From JASLQO01 sp002327525 (GTDB taxonomy: Bacteria; Pseudomonadota; Gammaproteobacteria; Pseudomonadales; Azotimanducaceae): a DNA stretch of 64,000 nt. The stretch spans positions 124,001 through 188,000 of the forward strand of contig JASLQO010000009.1 of the NCBI GenBank assembly GCA_030744435.1, given 5' to 3'. Position 1 is the first letter of the stretch. Each line of letters opens with the position of its first letter. Under the pieces are notes generated by a model, which saw only the letters and a program-made list of their open reading frames with translations, was not told the origin of the DNA and did not search any database. Shown here one piece after another: positions 26,225 to 35,104 of the stretch. The position numbers and the translations under genes were made by a program.

Positions 26225-27052
26225 TCAGGGGCCGTTGGCAAGCAGGTGACCGCGGACCGCGGCCTTCCATGCCTCGGCGTTCTCATACTGGGGGCTGTGC
26301 GCGGCGCCTTCGATGACCTGGAGGTTTGCCTTGGGAATGAGGTTCGTCATGATGCGGGCGGGTTCGCGAAAGGGTTGGTCGTGTTCACCGACGATAATCG
26401 TGGTCGGGCAGTCGATCTCTGGAAGTGCGGTGGAAACATCCTGGAGAGACATCTCCTCGGAGAGGTCGGCGAATGCGCGCGGATCCATCTGTGTGAGTTT
26501 GGTCCTGATGCGCCGCCAGTGCTCGTGCTCGCCGAGAAAGTCGACGCCAAGCTGCTGTGCCGCACTTCTCGGCTGTCCGCGCATGTTGCCGAGCAACGCC
26601 TCGCAGCCACCCTGTTCGATGGTCGCCAACACCGAGCGGCGAATGGCGTCGCTCGGAAACAGCTGTATTGGCGAGGGAGTGGAGTCCATGAGAATGAGGG
26701 AGGTGAACCAGTCCGGGTGCTGAAGCACCGCACGCATGGCGACCATGCCGCCCATCGAGTGGCCGAGTAGTGTGCATCGATGGACATCGATGGCATTGAG
26801 AAAACCCATCAGCTCGTCGACCAGCCCATCGAGTGAGTAAGGTGGCGCGTTCGAGCTCTCGCCGTGCCCTCTCTGGTCGAGGGCGACAACGCGGGCGATG
26901 TCCTCGAACCAATCCAGTTGGTCGAGGAAGTCGAGGCGGCTGCCAGTGAAACCGTGCACCAGCACCAGGGGGTAGCCCGAAGTACCAGTGTCGTAATAGG
27001 CCGTGCGCAAACCTTCCGCGGCCGGGTTGTCGGTGAACAGCGAGTCGACCAT
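26225..27052 (-). CDS. Alpha/beta hydrolase
   Basis: A 275-residue alpha/beta hydrolase of the 3-oxoadipate enol-lactonase/esterase-like group. The oxyanion strand is VLVHGFTGSRLDF, the nucleophile elbow GHSMGGM (Ser99), the acid in IIVGEHDQPF and His in EGAAHSPQYEN. Cytoplasmic; the substrate is unknown. Its ATG overlaps the upstream alcohol dehydrogenase stop (TGATG), so the two act in one operon. Confidence 0.88.
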   Translation of the reverse strand: MVDSLFTDNPAAEGLRTAYYDTGTSGYPLVLVHGFTGSRLDFLDQLDWFEDIARVVALDQRGHGESSNAPPYSLDGLVDELMGFLNAIDVHRCTLLGHSMGGMVAMRAVLQHPDWFTSLILMDSTPSPIQLFPSDAIRRSVLATIEQGGCEALLGNMRGQPRSAAQQLGVDFLGEHEHWRRIRTKLTQMDPRAFADLSEEMSLQDVSTALPEIDCPTTIIVGEHDQPFREPARIMTNLIPKANLQVIEGAAHSPQYENAEAWKAAVRGHLLANGP

Positions 27053-28143
27053 CAGAACTCCAGAATGGCGCGTCCCTGGATGAGCCCTGCCTGCAGGGCG
27101 TTGGTGGCGTCGTTGATCTCCTCGATGTTGTAGCGCGCGGTGACCATGGCATCGAGATCGAGTTCGCCGTTCTTCTGCCAGTCCAGAAAACGCGGAAAAT
27201 CACGATCGGGGGCGCACGAGCCGCCGATGCTGCCGATGAAGCGTTTCTCGTTGACCAGCACGTCGAGCGCGTTCAGTTCTACCGGTGTGCCGGGAACGCC
27301 CACCAGCACGGCAGTGCCGCCGTCGCACACACCAAAGTGCCCGCTGCGGCAGGCCGGCACGATCTGCTCCATCGTCTGGCGGATACCAATGCAGTCGAAC
27401 GCGAAGTCGACGCCGGATACCTCACTGCGAAATATGGTGAAGCGGTCGTTGCAGCGTGTCAGTTCGTGGATGGCCTCCACGGGGTCGCATTCGGACGCAT
27501 TGATACCGTGTGTGGCCCCGAAGAGCTTGGCAAACTCGAGCTTGCTGTCGTCCAGATCTACCGCGATGACCGGATCCGCTCCCGCTATCTTCGCGCCCAC
27601 AACCGCCGACAGTCCGACGCCACCCACCCCGAAAATGGCGACACTTTGTTCTGGCTGCACCTGTGCGGTGTTGATGACGGCTCCCGCGCCGGTCATCACG
27701 GCACAGCCGATGATGGCAGTGACGTCCCGCTTGATGTGCGGATCCACCTTCACCACGTATTGTTGGTCGCACAGCGTGTAGTCCGCCCAGGTGAAGACGT
27801 TTTCGGACTGTGCAAGGCCGTCGTTGACCTCGATTTCTGCCCGCACGGGAAGGGCTTCGGCTGCTGCCGCGTTGCGGGGTACCCAGGTGACGAGGACGGT
27901 GTCGCCTTCCTTCACGTGCGAAACTGCTGCGCCCGCTTTGTGGACGACGCCGGTGGACTCGTGTCCGAGTACGACCGGTGAGTTGCGAGGTCGATGCATC
28001 TGGTGCAGCTGTGAGTGGCAAATTCCGGAGGAATACTGGCGAACCACGACCTGGGTCGGCCCGGGATCCGGAAGCGACACACCTTCGACACGCAGCGTGG
28101 AAGAATCCTGGGGCAGAACGACCACCTGGGCAGCAGTGCTCAT
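27052..28143 (-). CDS. Zinc-dependent alcohol dehydrogenase lacking the structural-zinc lobe
   Basis: A 363-residue MDR alcohol dehydrogenase. Catalytic-zinc residues are present: Cys in SSGICHSQLHQ, GHES, and IIGCAVMTGAGAV. The Rossmann motif is FGVGGVGLSAV. Between them, where class III enzymes carry four cysteines, this protein reads WVPRNAAAAEALPVRAEI with none. It is therefore unlike frmA at 2360 and belongs to the group without a structural zinc. ATG 28143 (MSTAAQVVV) with AGGGAGGG upstream is the start. Operon partner: the alpha/beta hydrolase downstream. Confidence 0.87.
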   Translation of the reverse strand: MSTAAQVVVLPQDSSTLRVEGVSLPDPGPTQVVVRQYSSGICHSQLHQMHRPRNSPVVLGHESTGVVHKAGAAVSHVKEGDTVLVTWVPRNAAAAEALPVRAEIEVNDGLAQSENVFTWADYTLCDQQYVVKVDPHIKRDVTAIIGCAVMTGAGAVINTAQVQPEQSVAIFGVGGVGLSAVVGAKIAGADPVIAVDLDDSKLEFAKLFGATHGINASECDPVEAIHELTRCNDRFTIFRSEVSGVDFAFDCIGIRQTMEQIVPACRSGHFGVCDGGTAVLVGVPGTPVELNALDVLVNEKRFIGSIGGSCAPDRDFPRFLDWQKNGELDLDAMVTARYNIEEINDATNALQAGLIQGRAILEF

Positions 28144-28241
28144 ATTCCCTCCCTTTGATGTGGTGTTTCGCTTCATTGTACCCAAGGTTGCGTCGGCGCG
28201 ATGCGTTACAATCAAAAGGTTGGCTTGTGGCAGGAAACGCG

Positions 28242-28901
28242 TTGGCGGATCTATATCGCCTGGTGTTCAGGGGGGAGCTTGGCGAAGGCCAGCATCCTGT
28301 AGTGGTTCGCAAGAAACTGGGTGCGGCTTTGCACCTGGATGACGCTGCGCTCGACAAAATGTTCTCTGGGCGTGCCGTAGTGGTCAGGAAGCAAGCATCC
28401 GAGCAGGAAGCGGCGCGTTTTCAGGCGGTATTCAAGAAAGCGGGCGCAATACTGCAAGCGCTGGCCCTGGATGCCCCGGTGCACGAGCAGAGTCAGGCAA
28501 CCGAAAGCGGATCCCGAGCAGCCGACGGTCAGACGGGGGAAGCCGGCGACGAGATGAATCTCTTGCCGAGCGGCGCAGATGTGCTGAGCCCTGACGAGCG
28601 CAAGACGGAAACCCGGGTAGATGTGGATACCGCGCATCTGGCCCTTGATCCGAAAGGTACACCGTTAGCAAACGATGAAGCACAAACCGATGTGGGCGAG
28701 CTCGGAGTGGATTTTTCGCTTGCCGATCTCGGCATTGATCTACACCAGGCGAGCGAGTCCGAGTTACTGGAGATCCCGATAGAAGATGTCGACTTTGGCC
28801 TTGCGGAGGCGGGAACGGTGCTCGAAACCGTCCCTCGGCCCGAGCCGCCGCCACCACCGGACACCTCTCACCTCAAACTGGAAGACGATAAGGAAACTTG
28901 A
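28242..28901 (+). CDS. Hypothetical protein with acidic C-terminal tail (TTG start)
   Basis: A 219-residue protein. The first 70 residues (ADLYRLVFRGELGEGQHPVV, DALDKMFSGRAVVVRK-like, then ARFQAVFKKAGAIL) form a compact domain seen in uncharacterised gammaproteobacterial proteins. The rest is acidic and low-complexity, ending RPEPPPPPDTSHLKLED, probably disordered. TTG 28242 with AGGAAA upstream is the likely start because the domain begins there. Stop and the GST start overlap (TGATG). Function unknown. Confidence 0.65.
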   Translation: MADLYRLVFRGELGEGQHPVVVRKKLGAALHLDDAALDKMFSGRAVVVRKQASEQEAARFQAVFKKAGAILQALALDAPVHEQSQATESGSRAADGQTGEAGDEMNLLPSGADVLSPDERKTETRVDVDTAHLALDPKGTPLANDEAQTDVGELGVDFSLADLGIDLHQASESELLEIPIEDVDFGLAEAGTVLETVPRPEPPPPPDTSHLKLEDDKET

Positions 28902-29509
28902 TGCAACTCTACGAAACAGCTGGTACCCCGAACGGTCGCCGCGTGCAGATTTTCATGTCGGAGAAGGACGTGGATTTTCCGCGCGTGCAGGTCGACCTGC
29001 GTGGGGGTGAGAACATCGGTGATGCGTATCGGGAGAAGAACCCATTCGGTCGTATCCCCATGCTCGAACTCGATGACGGCATGTGCATCGCTGAATCTGT
29101 GGCGATATGCCGCTATATCGAAGCACTCCACCCCGAGCCTCCGTTATTCGGCACCGATGCGGTGAGTCAGGCGAAGGTGGAAATGTGGAATCGCCGGGCG
29201 GAGCTGAATTTTCTGATGAATGTGGCGATGGCCTTTCGCAACATCACGGGTTTCTTCAAGGATCGGGAGAAGATAAGTAACGAGTGGGGTGAGATCAGCC
29301 AGGAAACGGCCGCCGATACGCTGCCGCTCTTCGATGCGCAACTGGCAGAGAGCGAATACATCGCCGGGGACCAGTTCAGTATCGCGGACATCACGCTGGC
29401 TTGCGCCTACGACTTCGGTCAGGCGGTGAAGGTACAGTTTCCCACCGACCTGCCCAACATCAACCGTTGGCATGCCCTGGTGAGTGCCCGTCCGAGTTTT
29501 TCGGGCTAG
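28901..29509 (+). CDS. Glutathione S-transferase family protein
   Basis: A 202-residue GST. The N-terminal thioredoxin-fold domain (MQLYETAGTPNGRRVQIFMS) includes the cis-proline motif NPFGRIPMLEL and the glutathione-contact ES in CIAESVAICRYIEAL. The C-terminal helical domain ends QFSIADITLACAYDFG, the usual N-capping motif. Cytoplasmic detoxification or isomerase role. It ends six bases before the convergent HMGR-kinase fusion. Confidence 0.9.
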   Translation: MQLYETAGTPNGRRVQIFMSEKDVDFPRVQVDLRGGENIGDAYREKNPFGRIPMLELDDGMCIAESVAICRYIEALHPEPPLFGTDAVSQAKVEMWNRRAELNFLMNVAMAFRNITGFFKDREKISNEWGEISQETAADTLPLFDAQLAESEYIAGDQFSIADITLACAYDFGQAVKVQFPTDLPNINRWHALVSARPSFSG

Positions 29510-29515
29510 GAAGCC

Positions 29516-31759
29516 TCAGGAGACCGCTACGATGAGGGACTGGTAGCCTTCAGCACGCATTGCGTTGGCTACCCGATCCTGTTCGTCCGGGCAAAGGGCC
29601 ACAATGGATCCACCCCCGCCGCCACCCGTGAGTTTCGCGCCCAGGGCACCGTTGGCGCGGGCGATGTGGATTAGCTCCTCGAGCTCGGGTGTGGACAGCT
29701 GCAGCGCGTTGAGGTAGCCCTGGCACAGGTTCATGCACTCGCCGAGTTCGGTGTAGTGCGCGCTGATCAAGGCATCGGTGCCGGCGCTCGTCAGCTGAGC
29801 AATCTGGTCGAAAATCCCCTCGTAGCGTGCACTGTGGTTGGTCCAGGCTGCACGCACGCGGGCGACAGTGGTGGCGGTGAGTGACTCCTTGCCGGTAATG
29901 CCGATCACCAGCGGTAAAGGCTCCACCAGCCGTATCTCGTTGAATCGTGGTTGGTCGTCCCTGTTCTCGAACACCAATGGCGCACCATAAGTTGCCACGG
30001 TGTTGTCGATGCCGGACGGTGTACCATGCGCGGCTTTTTCGCACTCGAACGCGAGTTCGTTTATGCGTCCGTTGGTGAGGTTTAGCTTGTAGGCATGATC
30101 CAACGCGCGAATGATGGCGACGGCAAGCGCTGATGACCCACCGAGGCCCATGGCGCGTGGTACGTGTGGAATCACCTCGATGGTCATCGCCTGATGACCC
30201 AGGTCCAGGGCGTCGAGCAGCGTTGAGAGGATTCTGCTCACGCCTTGTGAGGTTTCGGGCTTCAGGGTCTGCTCGTAACCCCAGCGCGGAATCACCAGGT
30301 TGACACCGGTCCCGCCCCTGCGCACCACTGCTTCGATGGCGAGCGGTATCGGAACCGCCAGCGCGGGACGACCATAAACCACGGCGTGTTCGCCGAGCAG
30401 GATGACTTTGCCACAAGCGCTGCTGCGCTCGGCCTGATCCGGCTGTACGGTGTTGCGGGAGAGGTTTTTAGCCAGCTCCTTCGCCTTCCATACCTTGATC
30501 TCGCCAGATTCGATCAGACCTTCCACCACGCTGTCGAATAGAGCTTCCGGAACCTCGGCGGTGCTGGCAACACTGCGCGCATGCAGTGTCATGTGATTCT
30601 GCTGGATACCGTCTGTGGACAGTGCGCGCAGCGCGGCAAAATTCTGTGCCAGGCCAACGGTGGCCATGATGCTAGCCAGTTCGGTGGCACTCGGCGAGCC
30701 GAGCAGACGATGGTTGATGCGCACACTCGGATTGGTTTCGAGAGAACCTCCCACCGTGCCCACCTTCATGGGAATTTCGATCTCGCCCATGAGGTCGCCG
30801 GCCTCGCTGCGATACCAGCGTGTGAGTCCCGAGTAGCGGCCGGAGCGGGCCGCATAGGCGTGGGCTGCGGACTCGATAGCGCGCCAGTCATTGCCGGTGG
30901 CAAGCGCGACTGCGTCCACACCGTTCATGATGCCCTTGTTGTGCGTGGTGGCCCGGTAGGGGTCCACAGTGGCGAGATCGCTGGCGAGGATGATGCCGTC
31001 GCGCACTTGTTCGCCGCTGTAGCCTTTTCCGGCGAGGTTACCGACCGGTATGCGTACTTGAGCGCTGGCGAGCGCCCGATCCGTGAGGTTGGAGAGTATG
31101 CGCAGGAAGACCTTGCCGCCCGTGATGGTCTCGGCAAGCGCGGCAATGCCCTCGCACATGGTATTGACGAGATTAGCCCCCATGGCATCACGCGTGTCCA
31201 CCAGCAGGTGCAGCACGACCATGTGGCGCCCATCTTCGGGCGCTGTGTACGAGAACACCTCGATGTCGAGCGCGCCGCCACCGCGGGCGACCATTTTCGG
31301 ATGCAAACTGTTTGCGAGCGCCAGAATGTCCTCACGATGATCCAGCAACTGCTGCTTGCCGAGTTCGGTGTCGTCGATGTTCACGATCTGTACCTGGCCG
31401 ATGAGGATCGGTTCGGTGCTGGAAGCCGTGTAACCGCCGCCGAGGCGGGCCATGCGAGCAGCACCCGAGAGTCCTGCCACGATTGAGGGTTCTTCCACGA
31501 CCAGCGGCACCACGTAATCGCGACCGTTGATGAGGAAGTTCAGGGCAAGCCCCATGGGTAAGCCAAAAACACCCACCACATTTTCGATCATCTTGTCGGC
31601 GACGGGCAGGCGCAGGGTATGGTCTCCCGTTGTGAGAAGACGGACATCGTCATCGCTCAGCAGTTCGCGTTCGTACAGCGCAGCGATTCGCTCAGCCACA
31701 TTCATACGGAAAAAGTTGGGTATGCGTGCGCTTCCCTCAGGTGCTGACTTGGACCCCAT
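29516..31759 (-). CDS. Fused class II HMG-CoA reductase and mevalonate kinase
   Basis: A single 747-residue reading frame. Residues 12-430 are a class II (degradative-type) HMG-CoA reductase: IPNFFRM start, VVEEPSIVAG (Glu89/90), NTMCEG, catalytic Lys275 in THNKGI, Asp282 in NGVDAVALATGND, and His389 in QQNHMTLHARSVA. Residues 447-745 are a GHMP mevalonate kinase: ACGKVILLGEHAVVYGRPAL, phosphate loop GLGGSSALA (538-546), catalytic Asp586 in PSGIDN, and AKLTGGGGGGSIV. All catalytic residues of both enzymes are present, so both are probably active, giving HMG-CoA to phosphomevalonate in one protein. The start overlaps the phosphomevalonate kinase end by 23 bp. Confidence 0.93.
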   Translation of the reverse strand: MGSKSAPEGSARIPNFFRMNVAERIAALYERELLSDDDVRLLTTGDHTLRLPVADKMIENVVGVFGLPMGLALNFLINGRDYVVPLVVEEPSIVAGLSGAARMARLGGGYTASSTEPILIGQVQIVNIDDTELGKQQLLDHREDILALANSLHPKMVARGGGALDIEVFSYTAPEDGRHMVVLHLLVDTRDAMGANLVNTMCEGIAALAETITGGKVFLRILSNLTDRALASAQVRIPVGNLAGKGYSGEQVRDGIILASDLATVDPYRATTHNKGIMNGVDAVALATGNDWRAIESAAHAYAARSGRYSGLTRWYRSEAGDLMGEIEIPMKVGTVGGSLETNPSVRINHRLLGSPSATELASIMATVGLAQNFAALRALSTDGIQQNHMTLHARSVASTAEVPEALFDSVVEGLIESGEIKVWKAKELAKNLSRNTVQPDQAERSSACGKVILLGEHAVVYGRPALAVPIPLAIEAVVRRGGTGVNLVIPRWGYEQTLKPETSQGVSRILSTLLDALDLGHQAMTIEVIPHVPRAMGLGGSSALAVAIIRALDHAYKLNLTNGRINELAFECEKAAHGTPSGIDNTVATYGAPLVFENRDDQPRFNEIRLVEPLPLVIGITGKESLTATTVARVRAAWTNHSARYEGIFDQIAQLTSAGTDALISAHYTELGECMNLCQGYLNALQLSTPELEELIHIARANGALGAKLTGGGGGGSIVALCPDEQDRVANAMRAEGYQSLIVAVS

Positions 31760-32684
31760 AGTCGGCTAACTCCAGTTGCATGACGGTGAATCCAGCCCGA
31801 TTCACCTGGTTGGCAAATGCCGCGAGCGCGTCCGGACGGTAGGCGAACGCCACACCCAGATCACCCCCGCCGGCCCCGCAGGGTTTGTAGACCAGATGGT
31901 GGTCTGAAGCAAGGCTGGCGAGCCGAAAATGTGCTTTCGAGTAAATACCCAGATGGCTATCTGCGTCCAGTCTTTGCAAACCGGCCGCGTACTCGGAGAG
32001 GGCCTTTAAGCTGGGATTGTCGAACAACGCTGCTGCGGCCTCGCCGAGTGCCTCGAGTGCGGCTGTGTTACCGGACGCACGATAAGATGCAAAGCGGCTC
32101 AGGTGGTCGATCGTCGAGGCCGCCTCGCCGGTCCAGATAAAGAGATGCGGCGGCAGGTCGAGTGATGCCTGTCGGGCTTCTCCGGAGTGAAAGCGCACCA
32201 GGCCACCGAAATGGGCTGCGGCGACATCCATGCCGCTGCCGCGACCTCCCTGTAGCAAGGCATGTGCGGCACGCGCGTGGGCATAATCTGGCGGGCGACC
32301 CAGCAGGGCAGCGCAGGCGGCCTGTACGGCAACTGTGGTGGCGGAGCTGGAGCCAAGGCCCAGTTTGTGCCCGCCGGTGTGAAATTCGGTAGTCGATATG
32401 CGTACGTCCACGGCATCCGGCCAGGACAGGTCGGCCCGTGTGCGAAGGATGCACGACGCGACTGCGGCGGCTTCGGGTTGTGCTTGGTCGGCCAACAACT
32501 CCGACAGCGTGCGCGTGGTGCTGACCGAGGCAAAGCCTTCGGTTTCGAAGCGCCAAACATCCTCGCGATGGACCAGGGTGCAGGTGGCCAGTCTGTTTAC
32601 GGCCATGACGAGTGCTGGCGCGCCGGCGAGTACCGCGTACTCGCCCCACAGAACGACCTTGCCGGGTGCGGACGCCGTGATCAT
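31737..32684 (-). CDS. Phosphomevalonate kinase (GHMP family)
   Basis: A 315-residue GHMP kinase. The N-terminal motif is SAPGKVVLWGEYAVLAGAPA, the phosphate loop KLGLGSSSATT (residues 107-117), the catalytic Asp153 in GSGMDVAA, and the C-terminal glycine-rich loop KPCGAGGGDLGVAF. Position between mvaD and the HMGR-mevalonate kinase gene, together with the wording, makes phosphomevalonate kinase the best call; it would make mevalonate 5-diphosphate. ATG 32684 overlaps the mvaD stop by 4 bp. Confidence 0.85.
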   Translation of the reverse strand: MITASAPGKVVLWGEYAVLAGAPALVMAVNRLATCTLVHREDVWRFETEGFASVSTTRTLSELLADQAQPEAAAVASCILRTRADLSWPDAVDVRISTTEFHTGGHKLGLGSSSATTVAVQAACAALLGRPPDYAHARAAHALLQGGRGSGMDVAAAHFGGLVRFHSGEARQASLDLPPHLFIWTGEAASTIDHLSRFASYRASGNTAALEALGEAAAALFDNPSLKALSEYAAGLQRLDADSHLGIYSKAHFRLASLASDHHLVYKPCGAGGGDLGVAFAYRPDALAAFANQVNRAGFTVMQLELADYGVQVST

Positions 32685-33637
32685 GGTGCGACCAGGCGAG
32701 CGCCGCGGCCAAGCCCTGTGCGTAGCACCTGATGAACCCCGCCGAGCTTCGCCAGTGCCGAACAGACTGCATCGAGCGCGTCGGGTTGGCATATCGCCTT
32801 GATCTGGGGACCGGCATCTACGGTGAAGAACACGGGTACACCTGCGGCGCGCAATTCCCTGACGCGATGAATGCAGGCCAGCGTCGCCGGACGCCAATAG
32901 ATGAGGCCCGGCCGGGAGCTGAGCATGAGAGCGTGCATATCCAGGCAGCTTGCTTCCGATAGCTCGGCGAGCTCGCTGAAATTTCTTTCCGCGATGGCGC
33001 GAATGAAGGTGTCGAAACTGCGCGAGTTGTTCTGCACCCAGGCACTGTAATACGGCGACGTGGTGCGCGAGCGCTCCATGCCCGCGCTGGAGGAGACCGT
33101 CTTTGGACCGGTGTCGGTGATCGCCACGGCCACGGTGAGTGGCCAGTGCTCGGGTGTTGCGAGTTGTTTTGCCTGCCAGGTGGGCGGTGCGAGGGCGACG
33201 AAGCCACCGTGGATGGATCGCGCTGCCGAACCGGATCCGATGCGTGCCAGCCGGCTCAGCTCCGATGGCTGCAGCTGCAGCTCACAGGCGGCATCAATGG
33301 CCGTGACGAGTGCTGCGAACCCGGACGCCGAAGAGGCGAGACCCGCCGCGGTGGGGAAGTTGTTGTTCGTATCGATCACCAGCGGCGGGATGTCGAGATT
33401 TGTACGCCAGGCGGAAAGTGCGGCGCTGATCTTGGCATCCTCAGTGGCAATTCCGTTTAGCGTGAGTGTGTCCGTTGGATTTCCGCGTGCTGGGGTGACG
33501 GACGTGGTGCTTGCCAGTGTATCGAGAGTGATCGATATCGAGGGTGCGGCCGGGAAGTTGCCCGGCCTGTCTTGTTTTCCCCAGTACTTTAGTAGCGCGA
33601 TGTTGGGGTGGGCTGTCGCGGTACACGTGGAGGTGAT
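32681..33637 (-). CDS. mvaD: Diphosphomevalonate decarboxylase, no standard start codon
   Basis: The frame encodes a complete mevalonate diphosphate decarboxylase: NIALLKYWGKQDRPGNFPA, SISITLDTLAS, NNFPTAAGLASSASGFAAL, GSGSAARSIHGGFVAL and DAGPQIKAI. It yields isopentenyl diphosphate. Homology begins at TATAHPNIALLKYW, but no ATG, GTG, TTG or CTG lies in frame between the TGA of the upstream amidase (33647-33649) and that point. The coordinate given uses an ATC at 33637 as the only start-like codon with GAGAG before it. A GTG at 33379 would delete the ATP-binding N-terminus. The stop overlaps the next gene by 4 bp. Confidence 0.85.
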   Translation of the reverse strand: MTSTCTATAHPNIALLKYWGKQDRPGNFPAAPSISITLDTLASTTSVTPARGNPTDTLTLNGIATEDAKISAALSAWRTNLDIPPLVIDTNNNFPTAAGLASSASGFAALVTAIDAACELQLQPSELSRLARIGSGSAARSIHGGFVALAPPTWQAKQLATPEHWPLTVAVAITDTGPKTVSSSAGMERSRTTSPYYSAWVQNNSRSFDTFIRAIAERNFSELAELSEASCLDMHALMLSSRPGLIYWRPATLACIHRVRELRAAGVPVFFTVDAGPQIKAICQPDALDAVCSALAKLGGVHQVLRTGLGRGARLVAP

Positions 33638-33646
33638 GTCGCTCTC

Positions 33647-35104
33647 TCAGTCGATGTAGTTGGGGGGCGGTGTGAAGGTGAATCCAGCTTCTTCGAGATG
33701 GCTCGCGACCTCGATGGTGATGAGATCGTTGTACTCGGCACTGACGATCTGAACTCCGATGGGCAAGCCGGCGTCGGTCAGACCGGTGGGAACCACGGTG
33801 GAAGGCAGGTAGCTGACGCCAGTGAGACCCGCCCAGAACACCTGCTCGAAGTAAGGGCGCTCCTGGTTGTCTACCGTTAGCGTGCGTTCTCCGAACGGGC
33901 GGTGGTCGTGTTCGAAAGCCGGTACGGACATCATGGGCGTGAGCAGTATGTCGAAGTCCGAGAAGAACTTGTGCCACTTCCAGCGCAGATGCGAGCGCAG
34001 CTCGTCATTGGCTTTCCAGTCCTTGAACGAGGAAACCTGTGCTCGGAGGATTTTCGCGGTGTTGCTGTCATCCTCGGGATCGAGGGCATCGACGTATTTT
34101 TTCAGATTCTCGTAGTCGGCCTCCGGCATCCGTGCGGACATGGTGGCCTGCAACAGGTTTTGATAGGTCTCGTGGGTGTGTTGCGCGCCAAAGTCGGGAC
34201 GTGCGTGGTAGTCGACATTCGCTCCCGCTCCCGTCAACGAATCTGCGACCGAGTGTACTCTTGCGCGGGTCTCACTGCTGACGGGGGCCATCTCGTCGTC
34301 GTCCCAGACCGCCACTCGCAGATCGGAGATACGGCGTTCGCCAAGTGTCGGCAGGTTGAGCTGGTAACCGCGCGCCATGATGCTGTCGGGCCCCGCCAGA
34401 ATGCGCATGGCGGTGTCGAGATCTTTTGCGGAGCGTGCCAGCGGCCCGATGACCGAGATGTCGGGATTGCTGCGCATGTCTCCAGGCGGTGCGTGGCCGC
34501 GCATCCACAGCAGGTTCCATGTGGGCTTGTGACCGAAGACGCCACAGAAATGCGCGGGATTGCGGATAGAACCACCGATATCGGATCCGGCCTCGATACC
34601 GGTAAGCCCCGCGGCGAGTGCCGCCGCGGATCCGCCGGACGAACCACCCGGAATGCGGCTGTGGTCGTGGGGATTATTGGTGGTGCCGTAGACATCGTTG
34701 TAGCTCTGAAAATCCGCGAGCATGAGGGGCACGTTGGTTTTACCGAACACCACGACCCCGGCATCTTTCATCTTCTGCACGCTGACGGCGTCTTCCGAGG
34801 CGGTGTTGTCTTTCCAGTCGGGATTGCCCCATGTCGTTACGGTGCCCCTGAGGTTGTAGGACTCCTTGAAAGTCATCGGTACACCGTGAAAGGGTCCAAG
34901 CTCGTCACCGCGCCCGATTGCGGCGTCTGCGGCCCGCGCGGCCACCAGTGCCTCGTCGCGTACATCGACCACGATGGCGTTGAGATCGCCGTTATAGCGA
35001 TCCACGCGATCGAGGTAGTGGCGTAGCAGTTCTTCGCAACCCAGATCGCGGCTGCGGATACGCCGGGCCAGTTCGGTCGCCGACAGGAAAGCCAATTCGC
35101 TCAT
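33647..35104 (-). CDS. Amidase (amidase signature family)
   Basis: A 485-residue amidase with triad Lys80 (PMTFKES), Ser155 (PGGSSGGS) and nucleophile Ser179 (GSDIGGSIRNPA). ATG 35104 (MSELAFLSATELARR) begins at family homology. It is the first gene of the mevalonate cluster on this strand, and its TGA at 33647 is in the same frame as mvaD. Its link to isoprenoid synthesis is only positional. The cupin gene diverges 135 bp upstream. Confidence 0.9.
   Translation of the reverse strand: MSELAFLSATELARRIRSRDLGCEELLRHYLDRVDRYNGDLNAIVVDVRDEALVAARAADAAIGRGDELGPFHGVPMTFKESYNLRGTVTTWGNPDWKDNTASEDAVSVQKMKDAGVVVFGKTNVPLMLADFQSYNDVYGTTNNPHDHSRIPGGSSGGSAAALAAGLTGIEAGSDIGGSIRNPAHFCGVFGHKPTWNLLWMRGHAPPGDMRSNPDISVIGPLARSAKDLDTAMRILAGPDSIMARGYQLNLPTLGERRISDLRVAVWDDDEMAPVSSETRARVHSVADSLTGAGANVDYHARPDFGAQHTHETYQNLLQATMSARMPEADYENLKKYVDALDPEDDSNTAKILRAQVSSFKDWKANDELRSHLRWKWHKFFSDFDILLTPMMSVPAFEHDHRPFGERTLTVDNQERPYFEQVFWAGLTGVSYLPSTVVPTGLTDAGLPIGVQIVSAEYNDLITIEVASHLEEAGFTFTPPPNYID

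Noticed and set aside
30581..31486. 301-residue plus-strand frame over the HMG-CoA reductase region
   Set aside because: Shadow of the reductase; no start signal or motif.
33377..33379. GTG as mvaD start
   Set aside because: Would remove the conserved ATP-binding N-terminus, which is clearly encoded upstream in the same frame.
33902..35026. 374-residue plus-strand frame over the third amidase
   Set aside because: Shadow; the amidase triad on the other strand is intact.
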